From: Tsukamurella sp. 1534
Lineage (GTDB): Bacteria; Actinomycetota; Actinomycetes; Mycobacteriales; Mycobacteriaceae
Direction of reading: 5' to 3'
Assembly: GCF_000312385.1 (NCBI RefSeq)
Contig: NZ_HE997626.1
Coordinates: forward strand, 2,327,678 to 2,391,677
DNA length: 64,000 bases
Each line of letters starts with the position of its first letter. The stretch's first letter is position 1. A program made the position numbers and the translations under genes. The notes beneath the pieces are model-generated. The model saw nothing but the letters and a program-made list of their open reading frames with translations, made no database searches and had not been told where the DNA came from. Positions 17,987 to 26,963 of this stretch are shown piece after piece.

Positions 17987-19411
17987 ATGGGCGAGCCCGT
18001 TGTCGAATGTCCGGCAGGACAGATCCACGGAGCCCTGGTGAAGGGGGTCGCGCGGTTCCTCGGGATCCCGTTCGCGCAGCCACCGGTGGGGCCGCGCCGG
18101 TTCCGGCTCCCCGAGCCCGTCGACCGGTTGCCCGCGCCGTTCCAGGCCACGGGGTTCGGGCCCACCCCGCCCGCCTCCATGGAATTGCCCGCCCCGTACA
18201 CGTACCCCGTGATCGAGGGCGACCGCTGGCTGACCCTCAACGTGTGGGCGCCGGTCGATGCGCGCCCGGATTCGGGGCTGCCCGTCTACGTGTGGTTCTA
18301 CGGCGGCTCGTCCGCGATGGGCAGTACCGCGCAGTCGTTGTTCGACGGTACCGCGTTCGCGCGCGACGGCGCGGTGTTCGTCTCGGCGAACTACCGGGTG
18401 GGGCTCGAGGGGTTCACGCACCTCCCCGACGCCCCGGACAACCGCGGCCTGCACGATCAGATCGCGGCGCTGCGGTGGGTGCAGGCGAACATCGCTGCCT
18501 TCGGAGGGGATTCGCAGCGGGTCACGATCGGCGGCGAATCGGCGGGCGCGCAGTGCGCGTCGACGCTCGCCACCACGGCGTACGCGGGAACGCTGTTCCG
18601 GCAGGTGATCTGCGAGTCGGGGATCGGCATGGCGGTGGACCGCGCGACGGCCGCGAAGGCGGCGGCCGTCCTCGCCCCTGCCCTCGGTGTGGACCTCACG
18701 GCGAAGGCCCTGCGCGGCCGGGACCCGAGGGAATCGGCGGCCGCGGTGGCGAAGCTGCTGCGCACACTCAGCCCGCACAACATCCTCACGGTGTTCTTCC
18801 CCGTGATCGACGGCGATCTCCTCGTGGAGAGCCCGGCGGCCCGCCTGGCGGACGGCCCGGTTCCGGTGCGGATGCTGATCGGCCACAACCGCAACGAGTC
18901 CGACTTCTGGCGGGTGTTCGGCGATTTCGTGCCGAAGGACCGTGTACTGGAACACGCCGCGGGGCTGGTGCGGAAGCTGAGTGCGAAGCCGGCCGTGCTC
19001 GATGCCTACGTCCAGGTCTACGACGGCGTCCTCGACCCGGGGGAGATCTTCCTCCAGGTGCTCTCGGACGCCGTGTTCTGCGGACCGTCGTACGCGGCGC
19101 AGCACGGGCAGGGCGAGAACTGCCACGCGTACTCCTTCACGTGGCCGTCGAGCATCCACACCCGGCGGTCGATGCACACGCTCGACCTGGGCTTCACCTT
19201 CGACAACCTCGCGGACCCGGGTTTCACCCTGTACGGCGGCGACGGTGCGCCGCAGGCGCTGGCCGACGAGATGCACGGCCTGTGGATGCGGTTCATCGAG
19301 ACCGGTTCGCCGTCGGAGGACTGGCGTCCGTTCCGTTCGGAGGCCGACGTGCGGGTGTTCGGGCCCGCCGCCGAGCGGAACACCGAGGTCCTCGGGGCCT
19401 GGACCTTCTGA
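17987..19411 (+). CDS. Carboxylesterase type B (alpha/beta hydrolase)
   Basis: The 474-residue protein shows the family signature FLGIPFAQPPVG, an oxyanion-hole region (FYGGSSAMGS), the nucleophile elbow GGESAGAQCA (Ser), a downstream NRNES acid-box region and a catalytic-His candidate in SMHTLDLGF. It should hydrolyse ester bonds of lipids or xenobiotics. The ATG at 17987 has a GTGTGGAGA ribosome-binding sequence. I see no clear signal peptide, so a cytoplasmic location is likely. It is divergent from lhr across a 186-bp region. A strong hairpin follows (19451-19487). Confidence 0.9.
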   Translation: MGEPVVECPAGQIHGALVKGVARFLGIPFAQPPVGPRRFRLPEPVDRLPAPFQATGFGPTPPASMELPAPYTYPVIEGDRWLTLNVWAPVDARPDSGLPVYVWFYGGSSAMGSTAQSLFDGTAFARDGAVFVSANYRVGLEGFTHLPDAPDNRGLHDQIAALRWVQANIAAFGGDSQRVTIGGESAGAQCASTLATTAYAGTLFRQVICESGIGMAVDRATAAKAAAVLAPALGVDLTAKALRGRDPRESAAAVAKLLRTLSPHNILTVFFPVIDGDLLVESPAARLADGPVPVRMLIGHNRNESDFWRVFGDFVPKDRVLEHAAGLVRKLSAKPAVLDAYVQVYDGVLDPGEIFLQVLSDAVFCGPSYAAQHGQGENCHAYSFTWPSSIHTRRSMHTLDLGFTFDNLADPGFTLYGGDGAPQALADEMHGLWMRFIETGSPSEDWRPFRSEADVRVFGPAAERNTEVLGAWTF

Positions 19412-19450
19412 GGACGCCGTACTGAGACCGCTCCCGTGACCGACCGGCGA

Positions 19451-19487
19451 GAGGGCGTGTCGGTGGATTCGTCGCCGACACGCCCTC
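19451..19487 (+). terminator. Strong terminator hairpin after the carboxylesterase
   Basis: A perfect 13-bp inverted repeat, GAGGGCGTGTCGG (19451-19463) and CCGACACGCCCTC (19475-19487), has an 11-base loop. It begins 40 bp after the esterase stop and isolates it from the LGFP gene. Confidence 0.8.
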
Positions 19488-19553
19488 ACCAGTTGTTGCC
19501 TGTGTGACTCCTGTGATTCATGATGATTTTGAGGTCGAATCTAAGGAGAAGGT

Positions 19554-20171
19554 ATGACCACGCACGCCCTGTCGATCAGTCACCGTCGCGCCTGGATGCG
19601 AGGTGCCGTGGCCGCCGCCGCGCTCGCCGTCGGCATCAGCGGCACCGTCACCGCGATCGCCAAGGCCGACCAGCAGGTCGGCCGCTTCCTCGTCAAGGGG
19701 CAGATCGAGACGTCGTACTTCGCGACCGGCGGGTGGGCGCGCTGGGGTGTGCCGCTCATCCCCGAGTCGAACGCCGCACGCGGCGGTAAGTTCCAGACCT
19801 TCAAAGAGCAGACCTCCTTCTACTGGCATCCGAGCGCCGACGGCGGGAACGCCCACCAGGTGGGCGGCGCGATCCGCGCGAAGTGGGGCGAGAACAACTG
19901 GGAGCGTGGCCCGCTCGGCTTCCCCATCTCCGACGAGATGCAGTCCCGCGGCCCGTTCAACGCGGTCAACGGCGCCATGAACGCCTTCCAGGGCGGCGCG
20001 ATCTACTGGTCGCCCCGTGGCGGCGCGTGGCCCGTGTGGGGCGAGATCCTCGTCAAGTGGTCGGCCGAGAAGCGCGAGTCCGGCAAGTACGGGTACCCGG
20101 TGGGGCCGGAGATCAAGACCTCGACCGGCTTCTCGCAGCAGTTCCAGCGCGGTGTGATCACCTGGCCGTGA
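19554..20171 (+). CDS. Secreted LGFP-repeat cell-envelope protein
   Basis: A 205-residue exported protein with an N-terminal signal peptide (basic start, hydrophobic segment about residues 16-35). LGFP-type repeats follow: WGVPLIPES, RGPLGFPISDEM and YGYPVGPEI, separated by aromatic-rich strands (FYWHP, IYWSP). LGFP repeats occur in mycolate-containing actinobacteria on envelope proteins, including corynebacterial mycolyltransferases, and are proposed to anchor proteins to the wall. There is no catalytic domain. A strong AAGGAGAAGG site precedes the ATG. Upstream lies an A+T-rich promoter region after the esterase terminator. Confidence 0.88.
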   Translation: MTTHALSISHRRAWMRGAVAAAALAVGISGTVTAIAKADQQVGRFLVKGQIETSYFATGGWARWGVPLIPESNAARGGKFQTFKEQTSFYWHPSADGGNAHQVGGAIRAKWGENNWERGPLGFPISDEMQSRGPFNAVNGAMNAFQGGAIYWSPRGGAWPVWGEILVKWSAEKRESGKYGYPVGPEIKTSTGFSQQFQRGVITWP

Positions 20172-20191
20172 ACCTGATCCGCCCAGCCTGA

Positions 20192-22025
20192 TCAGAAGGG
20201 TGGGGGTTCGGGTTCGGTGTTCGGGACGAATTCGACGCCCTGTTCCTCGGCGTGTTCGCGCTGGCGTTCGAGTTCCTTCCGGAGGCGTTCTTCGGCGCGC
20301 TTCGTGGCCTTGTCGAGGCGGATGCGGCGGTTGCGGGTGCGTTCGTCGCGGCGTTGTTGGGCGCGGTGTTCGGCGTGGGTGTCGAAAGTCTGCGGCTGTT
20401 CGGGTTCCTCGTTCAGGGTGCGGGCAGGGGTGTCCCAGATGAGTCTCCCGAGTCCGGGCAGGATCTCCTGGGCGGCGCCGGGTGGGGTGAGCCAGATACC
20501 GCCGGCGGGATGACGCCATTCGACGGTGCCGTCGTCGAGGATGTCGGACAGCCATCCGGTTTCGGTTTTGATGCGGTGGTGGAATCCGCAGAGCGGTACC
20601 AGGTTTCCGGGGCCGTGTTTCCCGGCGACTGTTGTCCGGCCGCCGCGTGCGGGGTTGCGGTGGTCGTATTCGGCGACGTGGTCGGCCTGGCAACGGGTGG
20701 ACGGCACGCTGCAGCCGGGGAACACGCACGTCGGGTAGGTCAACCGCATCACCAGGAGTTGGTATTGGGTGGGTGTGTAGCCGGAGGCGCCGGTGAGGTG
20801 GATGTCTCCAGTGGCGGGGTCTCGTTTACCGAGGGCCCGGATGGTGGTGTCGCACTCGGCGATCAGATCGTTCGCCTGCTCCGCGGTGACCGGCCCGGAG
20901 ATCCCGAGTTCGTCGCACACCATATACGCCGCGCCCGACGAGTCCGGAGGCGTCGACGCGCGCTGTGCACCTGAGTCGCCGGAGGCGATGTCCCCGGTTT
21001 CGTCTACGTCGTCCGCATCGGTCGTGGTGTCTTCGGCGGCGGTCGGTTCGAACAGGGTGATCACGTCATCGACCGCAGCAGCAGTGGCGGCGGGCTGGGG
21101 TTCGGCCGCGGCGAGTTCCGGTGTGCGGAGGTCGGATTCATTGAGGACGATCAACGCCAGCGCCCTCATCTCCGGGGCGATCGCCGCCACCCGTGGGCGG
21201 CGTTCCTTGAACCGGCAGGCATCGTCGGAACACTGGCAGCCGAGAGTCTCGTAGCCCTCGATCAGGGCGGCGTGGGCGGCGACCTGTCGTTCGCCGAGGG
21301 TGCGGGGGGTCTTTGCGGCAGGTGGTCTTCAGCATCTCTGCCAGCAGAGCGGCGAACCGGATCCCGTCCGCCTTCGGGATGATCGCTTCGACATCGACGG
21401 TGCCGTCCGCGCGCGCGTGCATGTCGATGCCGAAGCGGGGCTTCTTCTCCGGCACCTGCGGCACGGCATCGATGTCGATCCGCACCAGAACCTGCTTCGC
21501 GGCCTCCTCTACGGCAGCAGCGGTGACGGCGACATCGGGGTCGGCGAGAGTGCCGGAGAGCCAGGCGGCCATGCGGACGTCGAACTCGTGGAGCACGCGA
21601 TCGTCGATGATCGCCGACGCATAGCGCAGCACGGCGTACAGCTGCTGGTTCGTCACGATCCCGGTGGCGCAGACCGCGAAAACGTGCGGGAGGCGTTCGC
21701 GGAGGTCGAGGCCGCGGTGCACGGCCGCGGAGGCGCCGCCCCGCCCGACCTGCAGCACCGCACCCGCCTCGGCGACCAGTTCGTCCCAGTCCCCGACGAA
21801 CCGGCGATCGGACTCGACCCGGCACCGTCGGGCATCGTCACGGACCGCGAACAGTTGGGAGAGCACCGCGTTCTTCCGCGCCTCCAACCGGTTCGCCTCC
21901 ACCAGCAGCGAGCGCAGGTCGGCCAGCAGGGCGGCCGCATCCAGGCCGGCGACATCCCCGAACTCGGGCGGCAGCGGCCGACGGACCGCCCTCCCGTGTT
22001 CGAATCCATCGTCTGCTGTGCTCAT
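20192..22025 (-). pseudogene. DUF222/HNH endonuclease gene interrupted by a +1 frameshift
   Basis: Two overlapping minus-strand frames encode the halves of one protein. The 5' part (22025 to about 21310) has the DUF222 domain, starting MSTADDGFEHG. The 3' part has the HNH nuclease (CVFPGC, QADHVAEYDH, NLVPLCGFHHRIK) and a basic coiled tail. In the run of six G at 21304-21309 (CCCCCC on the coding strand), removing one base restores KDPRTLGERQVAAH, the conserved DUF222-HNH linker, and joins the frames into about 610 residues. The cause may be a pseudogene, a slippage-controlled gene or a sequencing error. DUF222-HNH proteins are numerous in actinobacteria and often lie in mobile or variable regions. 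Their role is unclear. Confidence 0.9.
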
Positions 22026-22215
22026 ACATTCGATACTACTCCGCTCGCGCAGATATTGCTACCTCAAACACGAACGGAATTCTTCTCCTGCACAGAATCT
22101 TCCGACCTCACCTTCCGAACGGAGGCCGACGTCTGCGGAACAGGTGACAGAACCTGACCGGAGGAGGATGTCGACTGGAGCGGTACCGAGAATCCACCGA
22201 ACCGAGGAGCGCTCC

Positions 22216-22581
22216 ATGCCCGCACCGAACCTGTTCCTGATCTACGTCCGTGACGCCGAGGCCGCTACGGCGTTCTACAGCAGGCTGTTCGAGATCGAAC
22301 CGAGCTTCGTCAGTCCCCACTACGTGGCCTTCGACGTGGCCCCCGGCGTCCTGTTCGCGGTGTGGACGGGAGGCGGCGAACACGTGGTCCCGAGCACCCC
22401 TCGCACGAGCGAACTCGGCCTGATGGTGCCGGGCGGCGCGGCCGCGATCGACGAGACCTTCACGAACTGGGTCGCGAAGGGGGTCCGTGTCGTGGAAGAG
22501 CCCTACGACGCCGTCTTCGGCCGCACGTTCGTGATCGCGGACCCCGACGGCAACCTCATCCGGGTGTCCCCGGTGGACTGA
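22216..22581 (+). CDS. VOC (glyoxalase/bleomycin-resistance) superfamily protein
   Basis: The 121-residue product has the two beta-alpha-beta-beta-beta modules of the vicinal-oxygen-chelate fold (FLIYVRDAEAATAFYSRLF and FGRTFVIADPDGNLIRV). Members are dioxygenases, isomerases or drug-binding resistance proteins. Metal ligands are not certain here. The ATG at 22216 is preceded by GAGGAG at good spacing; the much longer frame upstream is the antisense of the HNH gene. It converges on the acyl-CoA dehydrogenase gene with 22 bp between. Confidence 0.85.
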   Translation: MPAPNLFLIYVRDAEAATAFYSRLFEIEPSFVSPHYVAFDVAPGVLFAVWTGGGEHVVPSTPRTSELGLMVPGGAAAIDETFTNWVAKGVRVVEEPYDAVFGRTFVIADPDGNLIRVSPVD

Positions 22582-22603
22582 GCCGCGCGTCCCCTGCCGG
22601 CCG

Positions 22604-24253
22604 TCAGCCGACCTTGGGGGTGGCGCGGTCGATGAGGGTGCCCACGTCGAGGCCGCGCGGGAGGGTGCCGAAGACGCCGCCCCAGTCGGAGCCGAGTCGG
22701 GTTGCGCAGAAGGCGTCGGCCGCCGCCTGCTCGCCGCGGGTCACCAGTAGCGCGCCCTGGATCGCGAGCGCCGCGGACTCGACCACGCGACGGGCGCGGT
22801 ACTCCAGCTGGTCGAGGTCGCCGAGGTCGGACTTGAGGTGCGCCACGGCGGCGTCGAGCCGCTCGTCGGCGCCGGCGGCACCGTCGAGGAAGCCGAACAG
22901 TGCCGCCACACTGGCCGGCCGGCGTGCCGCGGCGCGCAGCACGTCGAGCGCGGCCACGTTGCCCGAGCCCTCCCAGATCGACAGCAGCGGAGCCTCGCGG
23001 TAGAGCCGCGGCATGCCGGACTCCTCCACGTACCCGTTGCCGCCGAAACACTCGATGGCCTCCGCGGCGTGGATCGGACCGCGCTTGCACACGTGGAACT
23101 TGCTGACGGCCAGTGCGATCCGGCGCAGGTCCGCGGCCTCGGAACCGTCGGGCATCGTCGCCCCCGCCTGCGCGAGGTCGGTGAGCTCGGCGAGCCACAT
23201 CGACACCGTGGTCGCGGCCTCCGCCTCGGTGGCCAAGTCCGCCAGCACGTTCCGCATCAGCGGCTGATCGGCGAGCGCGGCGCCGAAGGCGTGCCGGTGC
23301 GCTGCGTGGTGCGCCGCCTGCTGGGTGCCGATCCGCATGAGCGCGGCGGAACCGATCGTGCAGTCGAGCCGCGTCATGTTCACCATCTCCACGATGGTGC
23401 GCACGCCCGCGCCCTCCTCGCCCACGAGGCTGCCGACGGCGCCGTCGTACTCGATCTCCGAGCTGGCGTTGCTGTGGTTGCCCAGCTTGTCCTTGAGGCG
23501 CTGGAGGTGGAACCGGTTGCGTGCACCGTCGGGCAGGATCCGCGGCACCAGAAAGCAACTGAGGCCGCCGGGCGCCTGCGCGAGGGTGAGGAAGACGTCG
23601 GACATCGGCGCGGAGGTGAACCACTTGTGTCCGGTCAGCAGGTACGAGCCGTCGGGCTGCGGGACGGCCCGGGTGGTGCCGGCGCGCACATCGGAGCCGC
23701 CCTGCTTCTCCGTCATCGACATGCCCGCGGTCAGGCCGGGCTTGCTCGTGGGGGCGCCGAGCACCGGATCGTAGACGGGGGAGGAGAGCAGCGGCTCGTA
23801 CACCGCCGCCAGGTCCGGGCTGTGCCGCAGTGCGGGAACGGCGGCGTAGGTCATGGAGATCGGGCACGTGTGCCCGGCGTCGACGGCCGTCCACACCGAG
23901 AACTTCGCCGCGCGGGTCAGGTGCGCGTGCGGGCTGTTCGAGGCCCACGGCGCCGCGTGCAGGCCCTGCTCGATCGCGGCGGCCATGAGCCGGTGGTACG
24001 ACGGATCGTAGGTCACCTCGTCGACCCGGTGGCCGAACCGATCGTGCGTCGTGAGCACGGGCGGGTGCGCGTTCGCCAGCTCGCCCCACTCGATCGCCTC
24101 TGCGCCGCCCGCGCGGCGGCCGACGGCGTGGATCTCCTCGAGCGAATCCGTCGCCCCGGCCGCGCGCACGGCGTCGACGAGCGCGGGGTACTGCGCGGCG
24201 TCGTAATCGGTGAGCGGCGTGGCCTGGTTGAACACGTCATGGGTGGCGGGCAT
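22604..24253 (-). CDS. aidB: AidB-type acyl-CoA dehydrogenase
   Basis: This 549-residue flavoprotein aligns along its length with E. coli AidB. It shares FNQATPLTDYD at the start, LANAHPP, GMSMTEKQGGSDV, GHKWF, LKDKLGNHSNAS, CKRG and EGSGNVAALDVLR. AidB belongs to the acyl-CoA dehydrogenase superfamily and is linked to the adaptive response to alkylation damage: it binds FAD and DNA and may destroy or exclude alkylators. True fatty-acyl substrates are uncertain. ATG 24253 is chosen because AGGAG lies 9 bp upstream. The start overlaps the tetR-type gene stop, so the regulator is translated first. Confidence 0.88.
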   Translation of the reverse strand: MPATHDVFNQATPLTDYDAAQYPALVDAVRAAGATDSLEEIHAVGRRAGGAEAIEWGELANAHPPVLTTHDRFGHRVDEVTYDPSYHRLMAAAIEQGLHAAPWASNSPHAHLTRAAKFSVWTAVDAGHTCPISMTYAAVPALRHSPDLAAVYEPLLSSPVYDPVLGAPTSKPGLTAGMSMTEKQGGSDVRAGTTRAVPQPDGSYLLTGHKWFTSAPMSDVFLTLAQAPGGLSCFLVPRILPDGARNRFHLQRLKDKLGNHSNASSEIEYDGAVGSLVGEEGAGVRTIVEMVNMTRLDCTIGSAALMRIGTQQAAHHAAHRHAFGAALADQPLMRNVLADLATEAEAATTVSMWLAELTDLAQAGATMPDGSEAADLRRIALAVSKFHVCKRGPIHAAEAIECFGGNGYVEESGMPRLYREAPLLSIWEGSGNVAALDVLRAAARRPASVAALFGFLDGAAGADERLDAAVAHLKSDLGDLDQLEYRARRVVESAALAIQGALLVTRGEQAAADAFCATRLGSDWGGVFGTLPRGLDVGTLIDRATPKVG

Positions 24254-24887
24254 GCGGATCATCTCCTGGTGCGGGGGTTTCGGGGGCGGCGCCGACGGCG
24301 CGGAGGCAGAAGGCGATCGCCTCGTCGATGGTGTTCTCGGGCGGCTCGGCGGCGGTCCCCGGCGAGAGCGGGCGGACCAGGGTCTCGGCGATGGCGCCGA
24401 CGATCGCGGCGCCCGTCACGCGGGCGTCCTGCGGCGGGAAGGCACCCGCGGCGACGCCCGCGGCGATGCGCTCGGCGGCGAGCGCGGCGTGGCCGTCCCG
24501 GTAGCTGCGACGCAACTCCTCGATGACGGTGCCCGCGGGCTCGAGCAGCAGCGCCCACGCCAGCACGGGGGCGCGGAGCGCGCGGGTGCCGAAGCCGCGG
24601 ACCTGGGACGCGATCGCCGCGCGCGGATTCGCGGGATCGCTGAGATCGGCTGCGGTGCGCTGTAATTCGCGGCCGGCGAACACGGCGAACACCTCGGCGT
24701 GCACGCCGTCGATCCCGTCGAAATGGCTGTACACCGAGCCCACGCTCACGCCGGCCGCCTGCGCGATGGCGCCGACCTTGGCGTTGCCGAAGCCGCCCTC
24801 GGCGACCAGGTGGCACGCGGCGTCGACGATCTCGGCGCGCCGCTGGGCGAGTCGCGTCGCGACGCGCTCCGTCTGCCTGTAGACCAT
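24237..24887 (-). CDS. TetR-family transcriptional regulator
   Basis: The 216-residue protein has an N-terminal helix-turn-helix (AEIVDAACHLVAEGGFGNAKVGAIAQAAGVSVGSVYSHF) and a helical ligand-binding domain. It overlaps aidB by 17 bp and is the first gene of the operon, so it probably represses itself and aidB. Candidate operator palindromes lie in its 5' region at 24901-24912. ATG 24887 has GGAG 5 nt upstream; the GTG one codon earlier is less well placed. The inducer is unknown. Confidence 0.9.
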   Translation of the reverse strand: MVYRQTERVATRLAQRRAEIVDAACHLVAEGGFGNAKVGAIAQAAGVSVGSVYSHFDGIDGVHAEVFAVFAGRELQRTAADLSDPANPRAAIASQVRGFGTRALRAPVLAWALLLEPAGTVIEELRRSYRDGHAALAAERIAAGVAAGAFPPQDARVTGAAIVGAIAETLVRPLSPGTAAEPPENTIDEAIAFCLRAVGAAPETPAPGDDPHARHP

Positions 24888-24900
24888 CACCGCTCCAAGT

Positions 24901-24912
24901 TTCGAATTCGGA
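24901..24912. promoter_or_regulatory. Candidate operator upstream of the tetR-aidB operon
   Basis: The 12-mer TTCGAATTCGGA centres on the perfect 8-bp palindrome CGAATTCG (24903-24910). It is 14 bp from the regulator start in an A+T-rich patch. It would place a TetR repressor over its own promoter. Confidence 0.4.
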
Positions 24913-24963
24913 TTCAGAGTATCGCGTGGTGCGGCTCACACGCAAGGGTGCCCGGCGGAGACG

Positions 24964-25000
24964 ACGAGACCCTCCCGCCGGCCGGGCGGGAGGGTCTCGT
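24964..25000 (-). terminator. Strong terminator hairpin after the FMN reductase gene
   Basis: Perfect 16-bp arms ACGAGACCCTCCCGCC (24964-24979) and GGCGGGAGGGTCTCGT (24985-25000) with a 5-base loop lie 12 bp downstream of the minus-strand FMN reductase gene. They insulate the tetR promoter. Confidence 0.85.
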
Positions 25001-25011
25001 GCGGGCCCGGA

Positions 25012-25569
25012 CTAGACGGACGCCAGGTGCCGCGCGGTGGCGGCCGTGAGCTCGTCGAGGAGGCCGGTCAGCTCGCCGGCGCGCCGGTCGAGCGGCGTGA
25101 AGTGTCCCTCGCCGTCGAAATCGGTGAACAGGCCCAGGCTGACCTGCGCGCGGGCGTCCACCATGGAGAAGTTGGCGGTGATCTGCCGCCAGTGCTCCAC
25201 GGCGCGCACGCCGCCGTCGGCGCCGTAGGCCACGAAGCCGACGGTCTTGCCGGCCCACTCCGGGCCGATCGAGTCGAAGGCGTTCTTGAACGCGCCCGGG
25301 ATGGAGTGGTTGTACTCCGGGGTGACGAAGACGAAGCCGTCCTGCTCGTCGACGGCGCGGCCCCACGCGGTCACCGCCTCGTCGTCGTACTGGCGGTTCG
25401 CCGCGCCGGGGACGGTGGCCGAGGTCAGGAGCGGCACGTCGAACTCCCGCAGGTCGAGCACGGTGACCTCGACGTCCTCGCGTGCGGCGGTGGCCTCGGC
25501 GACCCACCGGCCCACCTCGTCGGACTTCCGGCCGTCGCGGATGGAGCCCAGGACGATGCCGATCTTCAT
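25012..25569 (-). CDS. NADPH-dependent FMN reductase family protein
   Basis: The 185-residue flavodoxin-fold enzyme starts KIGIVLGSIRDGRKSDEVG, the phosphate-binding loop for FMN, and has the family motif TPEYNHSIPGAFKNAFD. Such enzymes (ChrR/YieF-like) reduce quinones, azo dyes or chromate, or supply reduced flavin. The ATG at 25569 begins exactly at the conserved strand; longer frames upstream are not supported. It is divergent from the cupin regulator, and a perfect 14-bp palindrome lies in the shared promoter region, so the regulator probably controls it. Confidence 0.92.
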   Translation of the reverse strand: MKIGIVLGSIRDGRKSDEVGRWVAEATAAREDVEVTVLDLREFDVPLLTSATVPGAANRQYDDEAVTAWGRAVDEQDGFVFVTPEYNHSIPGAFKNAFDSIGPEWAGKTVGFVAYGADGGVRAVEHWRQITANFSMVDARAQVSLGLFTDFDGEGHFTPLDRRAGELTGLLDELTAATARHLASV

Positions 25570-25633
25570 AGTGATGTCCTCTCGAGAAGTCTGCGGCCCG
25601 GCCGGTCCGGGCGTCGATTCCACCGTACCGTAA

Positions 25634-25647
25634 CGGACCGCGGTCCG
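25634..25647. promoter_or_regulatory. Perfect 14-bp palindrome CGGACCGCGGTCCG in a divergent promoter
   Basis: The palindrome lies between the FMN reductase start (25569, minus) and the XRE-cupin regulator start (25696, plus), 49-65 bp from each. Its position and symmetry fit a dimeric repressor site controlling both genes. Confidence 0.6.
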
Positions 25648-25695
25648 ATAGGTCTGACGACGAACGGACCGGGGCGGGTTCGGCACAATGGCGAC

Positions 25696-26286
25696 ATGAC
25701 CGACACCGATCCCGTCCTCGAGCACGTCGGGCCCCGCCTGCGGGCGATCCGGCAGGAGCGCGATATCACGCTCGCAGCGGTGTCCGAGGCGACGGGGATC
25801 TCGGTGAGCACGCTCTCACGCCTCGAAAGCGGTTCGCGCAAACCGACTCTCGAACTCCTGCTGCCACTCGCCCGCACCTACGGGCTCCCGCTCGACGAAC
25901 TGGTGGACGCGCCGGAGACGGGGGACCCCCGGGTGCGGCTCACGCCGATCCGCCGCGGCGACCGCACCATCGTCCCGCTCACCCGCCGGGCCGGCGGCCT
26001 GCGGACGTTCAAGGAGATCATCCGGCCGCGGAAGGGTGCCGGCGCCGAGACGCGCACGCAGGTCTCGCACCCCGGCTACCACTGGCTGTACGTGCTCGAC
26101 GGCAACCTGCGGCTGATCCTCGGCGAGAAGGACCTGGTGATCAAGCCGGGCGAGGTGATCGAGTTCGACACCCGACTGCCGCACTGGTTCGGCAGCGCCG
26201 ACGGGCGGCCCGTCGAGTACCTCGGCATCTACGGCCCGCAGGGCGAGCGCGCGCATCACGTCGCCGGGGACGCGGCGGGGGAGTAA
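25696..26286 (+). CDS. XRE-family regulator with C-terminal cupin domain
   Basis: The 196-residue regulator has an N-terminal lambda-repressor-like helix-turn-helix (VGPRLRAIRQERDITLAAVSEATGISVSTLSRLESG) and a C-terminal cupin sensor domain (HPGYHWLYVLDGNLRLILGEKDLVIKPGEVIEFDTRLPHWF). The cupin probably binds a small metabolite or metal. ATG 25696 is followed by normal family sequence; the in-frame extension upstream is antisense to the FMN reductase. It probably acts on the divergent FMN reductase through the palindrome at 25634-25647. Confidence 0.9.
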   Translation: MTDTDPVLEHVGPRLRAIRQERDITLAAVSEATGISVSTLSRLESGSRKPTLELLLPLARTYGLPLDELVDAPETGDPRVRLTPIRRGDRTIVPLTRRAGGLRTFKEIIRPRKGAGAETRTQVSHPGYHWLYVLDGNLRLILGEKDLVIKPGEVIEFDTRLPHWFGSADGRPVEYLGIYGPQGERAHHVAGDAAGE

Positions 26287-26290
26287 CCGC

Positions 26291-26692
26291 TCACTCGTCG
26301 AGGCGGGCGGCCTTGCGGAGGTGGCTCACCCCGGGGAGCTTGTTCACGCCCCGCTGCACGTCGCTGAGCTTGTCGGTCACCTCGACCAGGGGCGGGAGCA
26401 CCGCGTCGAGGGTGTTGAGCGCGGGATCGGCGATGGCCGTGAGACGCTCGGCGCGATCGATCACCGCGTTGGCGCGCTCGATCATGTCGGCCATCGCGAG
26501 CATCACCTTGGGCAGTTCCGCGATCAGCTCGATCGTGTCCGGCGGGATGGTGCTGAGCTTGCCCACGCTGGTCACCGTGCGGCCCGTGTTGTCCAGGGCC
26601 CGGCCCGCCGCCGACCGCACCGAGTCCACCAGATCGTTCACAGAACCGGAGATGGACGGCGGGGGCGGCTCGGGCTCGCGCTTCTTGGCCAT
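26291..26692 (-). CDS. Hypothetical helical protein (133 aa)
   Basis: The protein begins with a basic, proline-rich stretch (MAKKREPEPPPP) and is otherwise predicted helical with heptad-like hydrophobics (LIAELPKVMLAMADMIERANAVIDRAERL). There is no membrane segment long enough to be certain, and I do not recognise the family. It is convergent with the cupin regulator (4 bp between) and lies downstream of accA3 and the 75-residue gene on the same strand. It might act as a membrane-associated coiled-coil factor; this is conjecture. Confidence 0.6.
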   Translation of the reverse strand: MAKKREPEPPPPSISGSVNDLVDSVRSAAGRALDNTGRTVTSVGKLSTIPPDTIELIAELPKVMLAMADMIERANAVIDRAERLTAIADPALNTLDAVLPPLVEVTDKLSDVQRGVNKLPGVSHLRKAARLDE

Positions 26693-26735
26693 GCCTCGAT
26701 CATGGCCCCTGGGGGCCCCGGACGGAGGGATTTCG

Positions 26736-26963
26736 CTACAGCGACGCGCCGAAACGTTCCACGGCCTCGCGGGCCGTGGTGAGGCCCTCGCTCTCGGCCC
26801 CGACGGTGCGCACGGCACCGTCGGGTGTGAGCACGACCTCCCCGATGGAGTCGCCCGTCGTGGCCTCGCGGACCGCCCACGCGTAGGCGGAGTCCGCGAG
26901 CCAGTCGTCCTCCCGCAGCGCGGTCAGGTAGAACGCGCCGACGTTGAGCCCGATCGGGTCCAA
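26736..26963 (-). CDS. Small hypothetical protein translated after accA3 (TTG start)
   Basis: A 75-residue frame starts with TTG directly after the accA3 TAG stop, with GAGGAG overlapping the last accA3 codons. Third codon positions are strongly G+C, as in its neighbours, so it is probably real. The segment AYAWAVREATTGDSIGEV resembles the N-terminal hairpin of RimJ/RimL-type acetyltransferases, but no acetyl-CoA-binding motif follows. It may be a small stand-alone protein or a remnant. Coupling to accA3 translation is likely. Confidence 0.55.
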   Translation of the reverse strand: MDPIGLNVGAFYLTALREDDWLADSAYAWAVREATTGDSIGEVVLTPDGAVRTVGAESEGLTTAREAVERFGASL

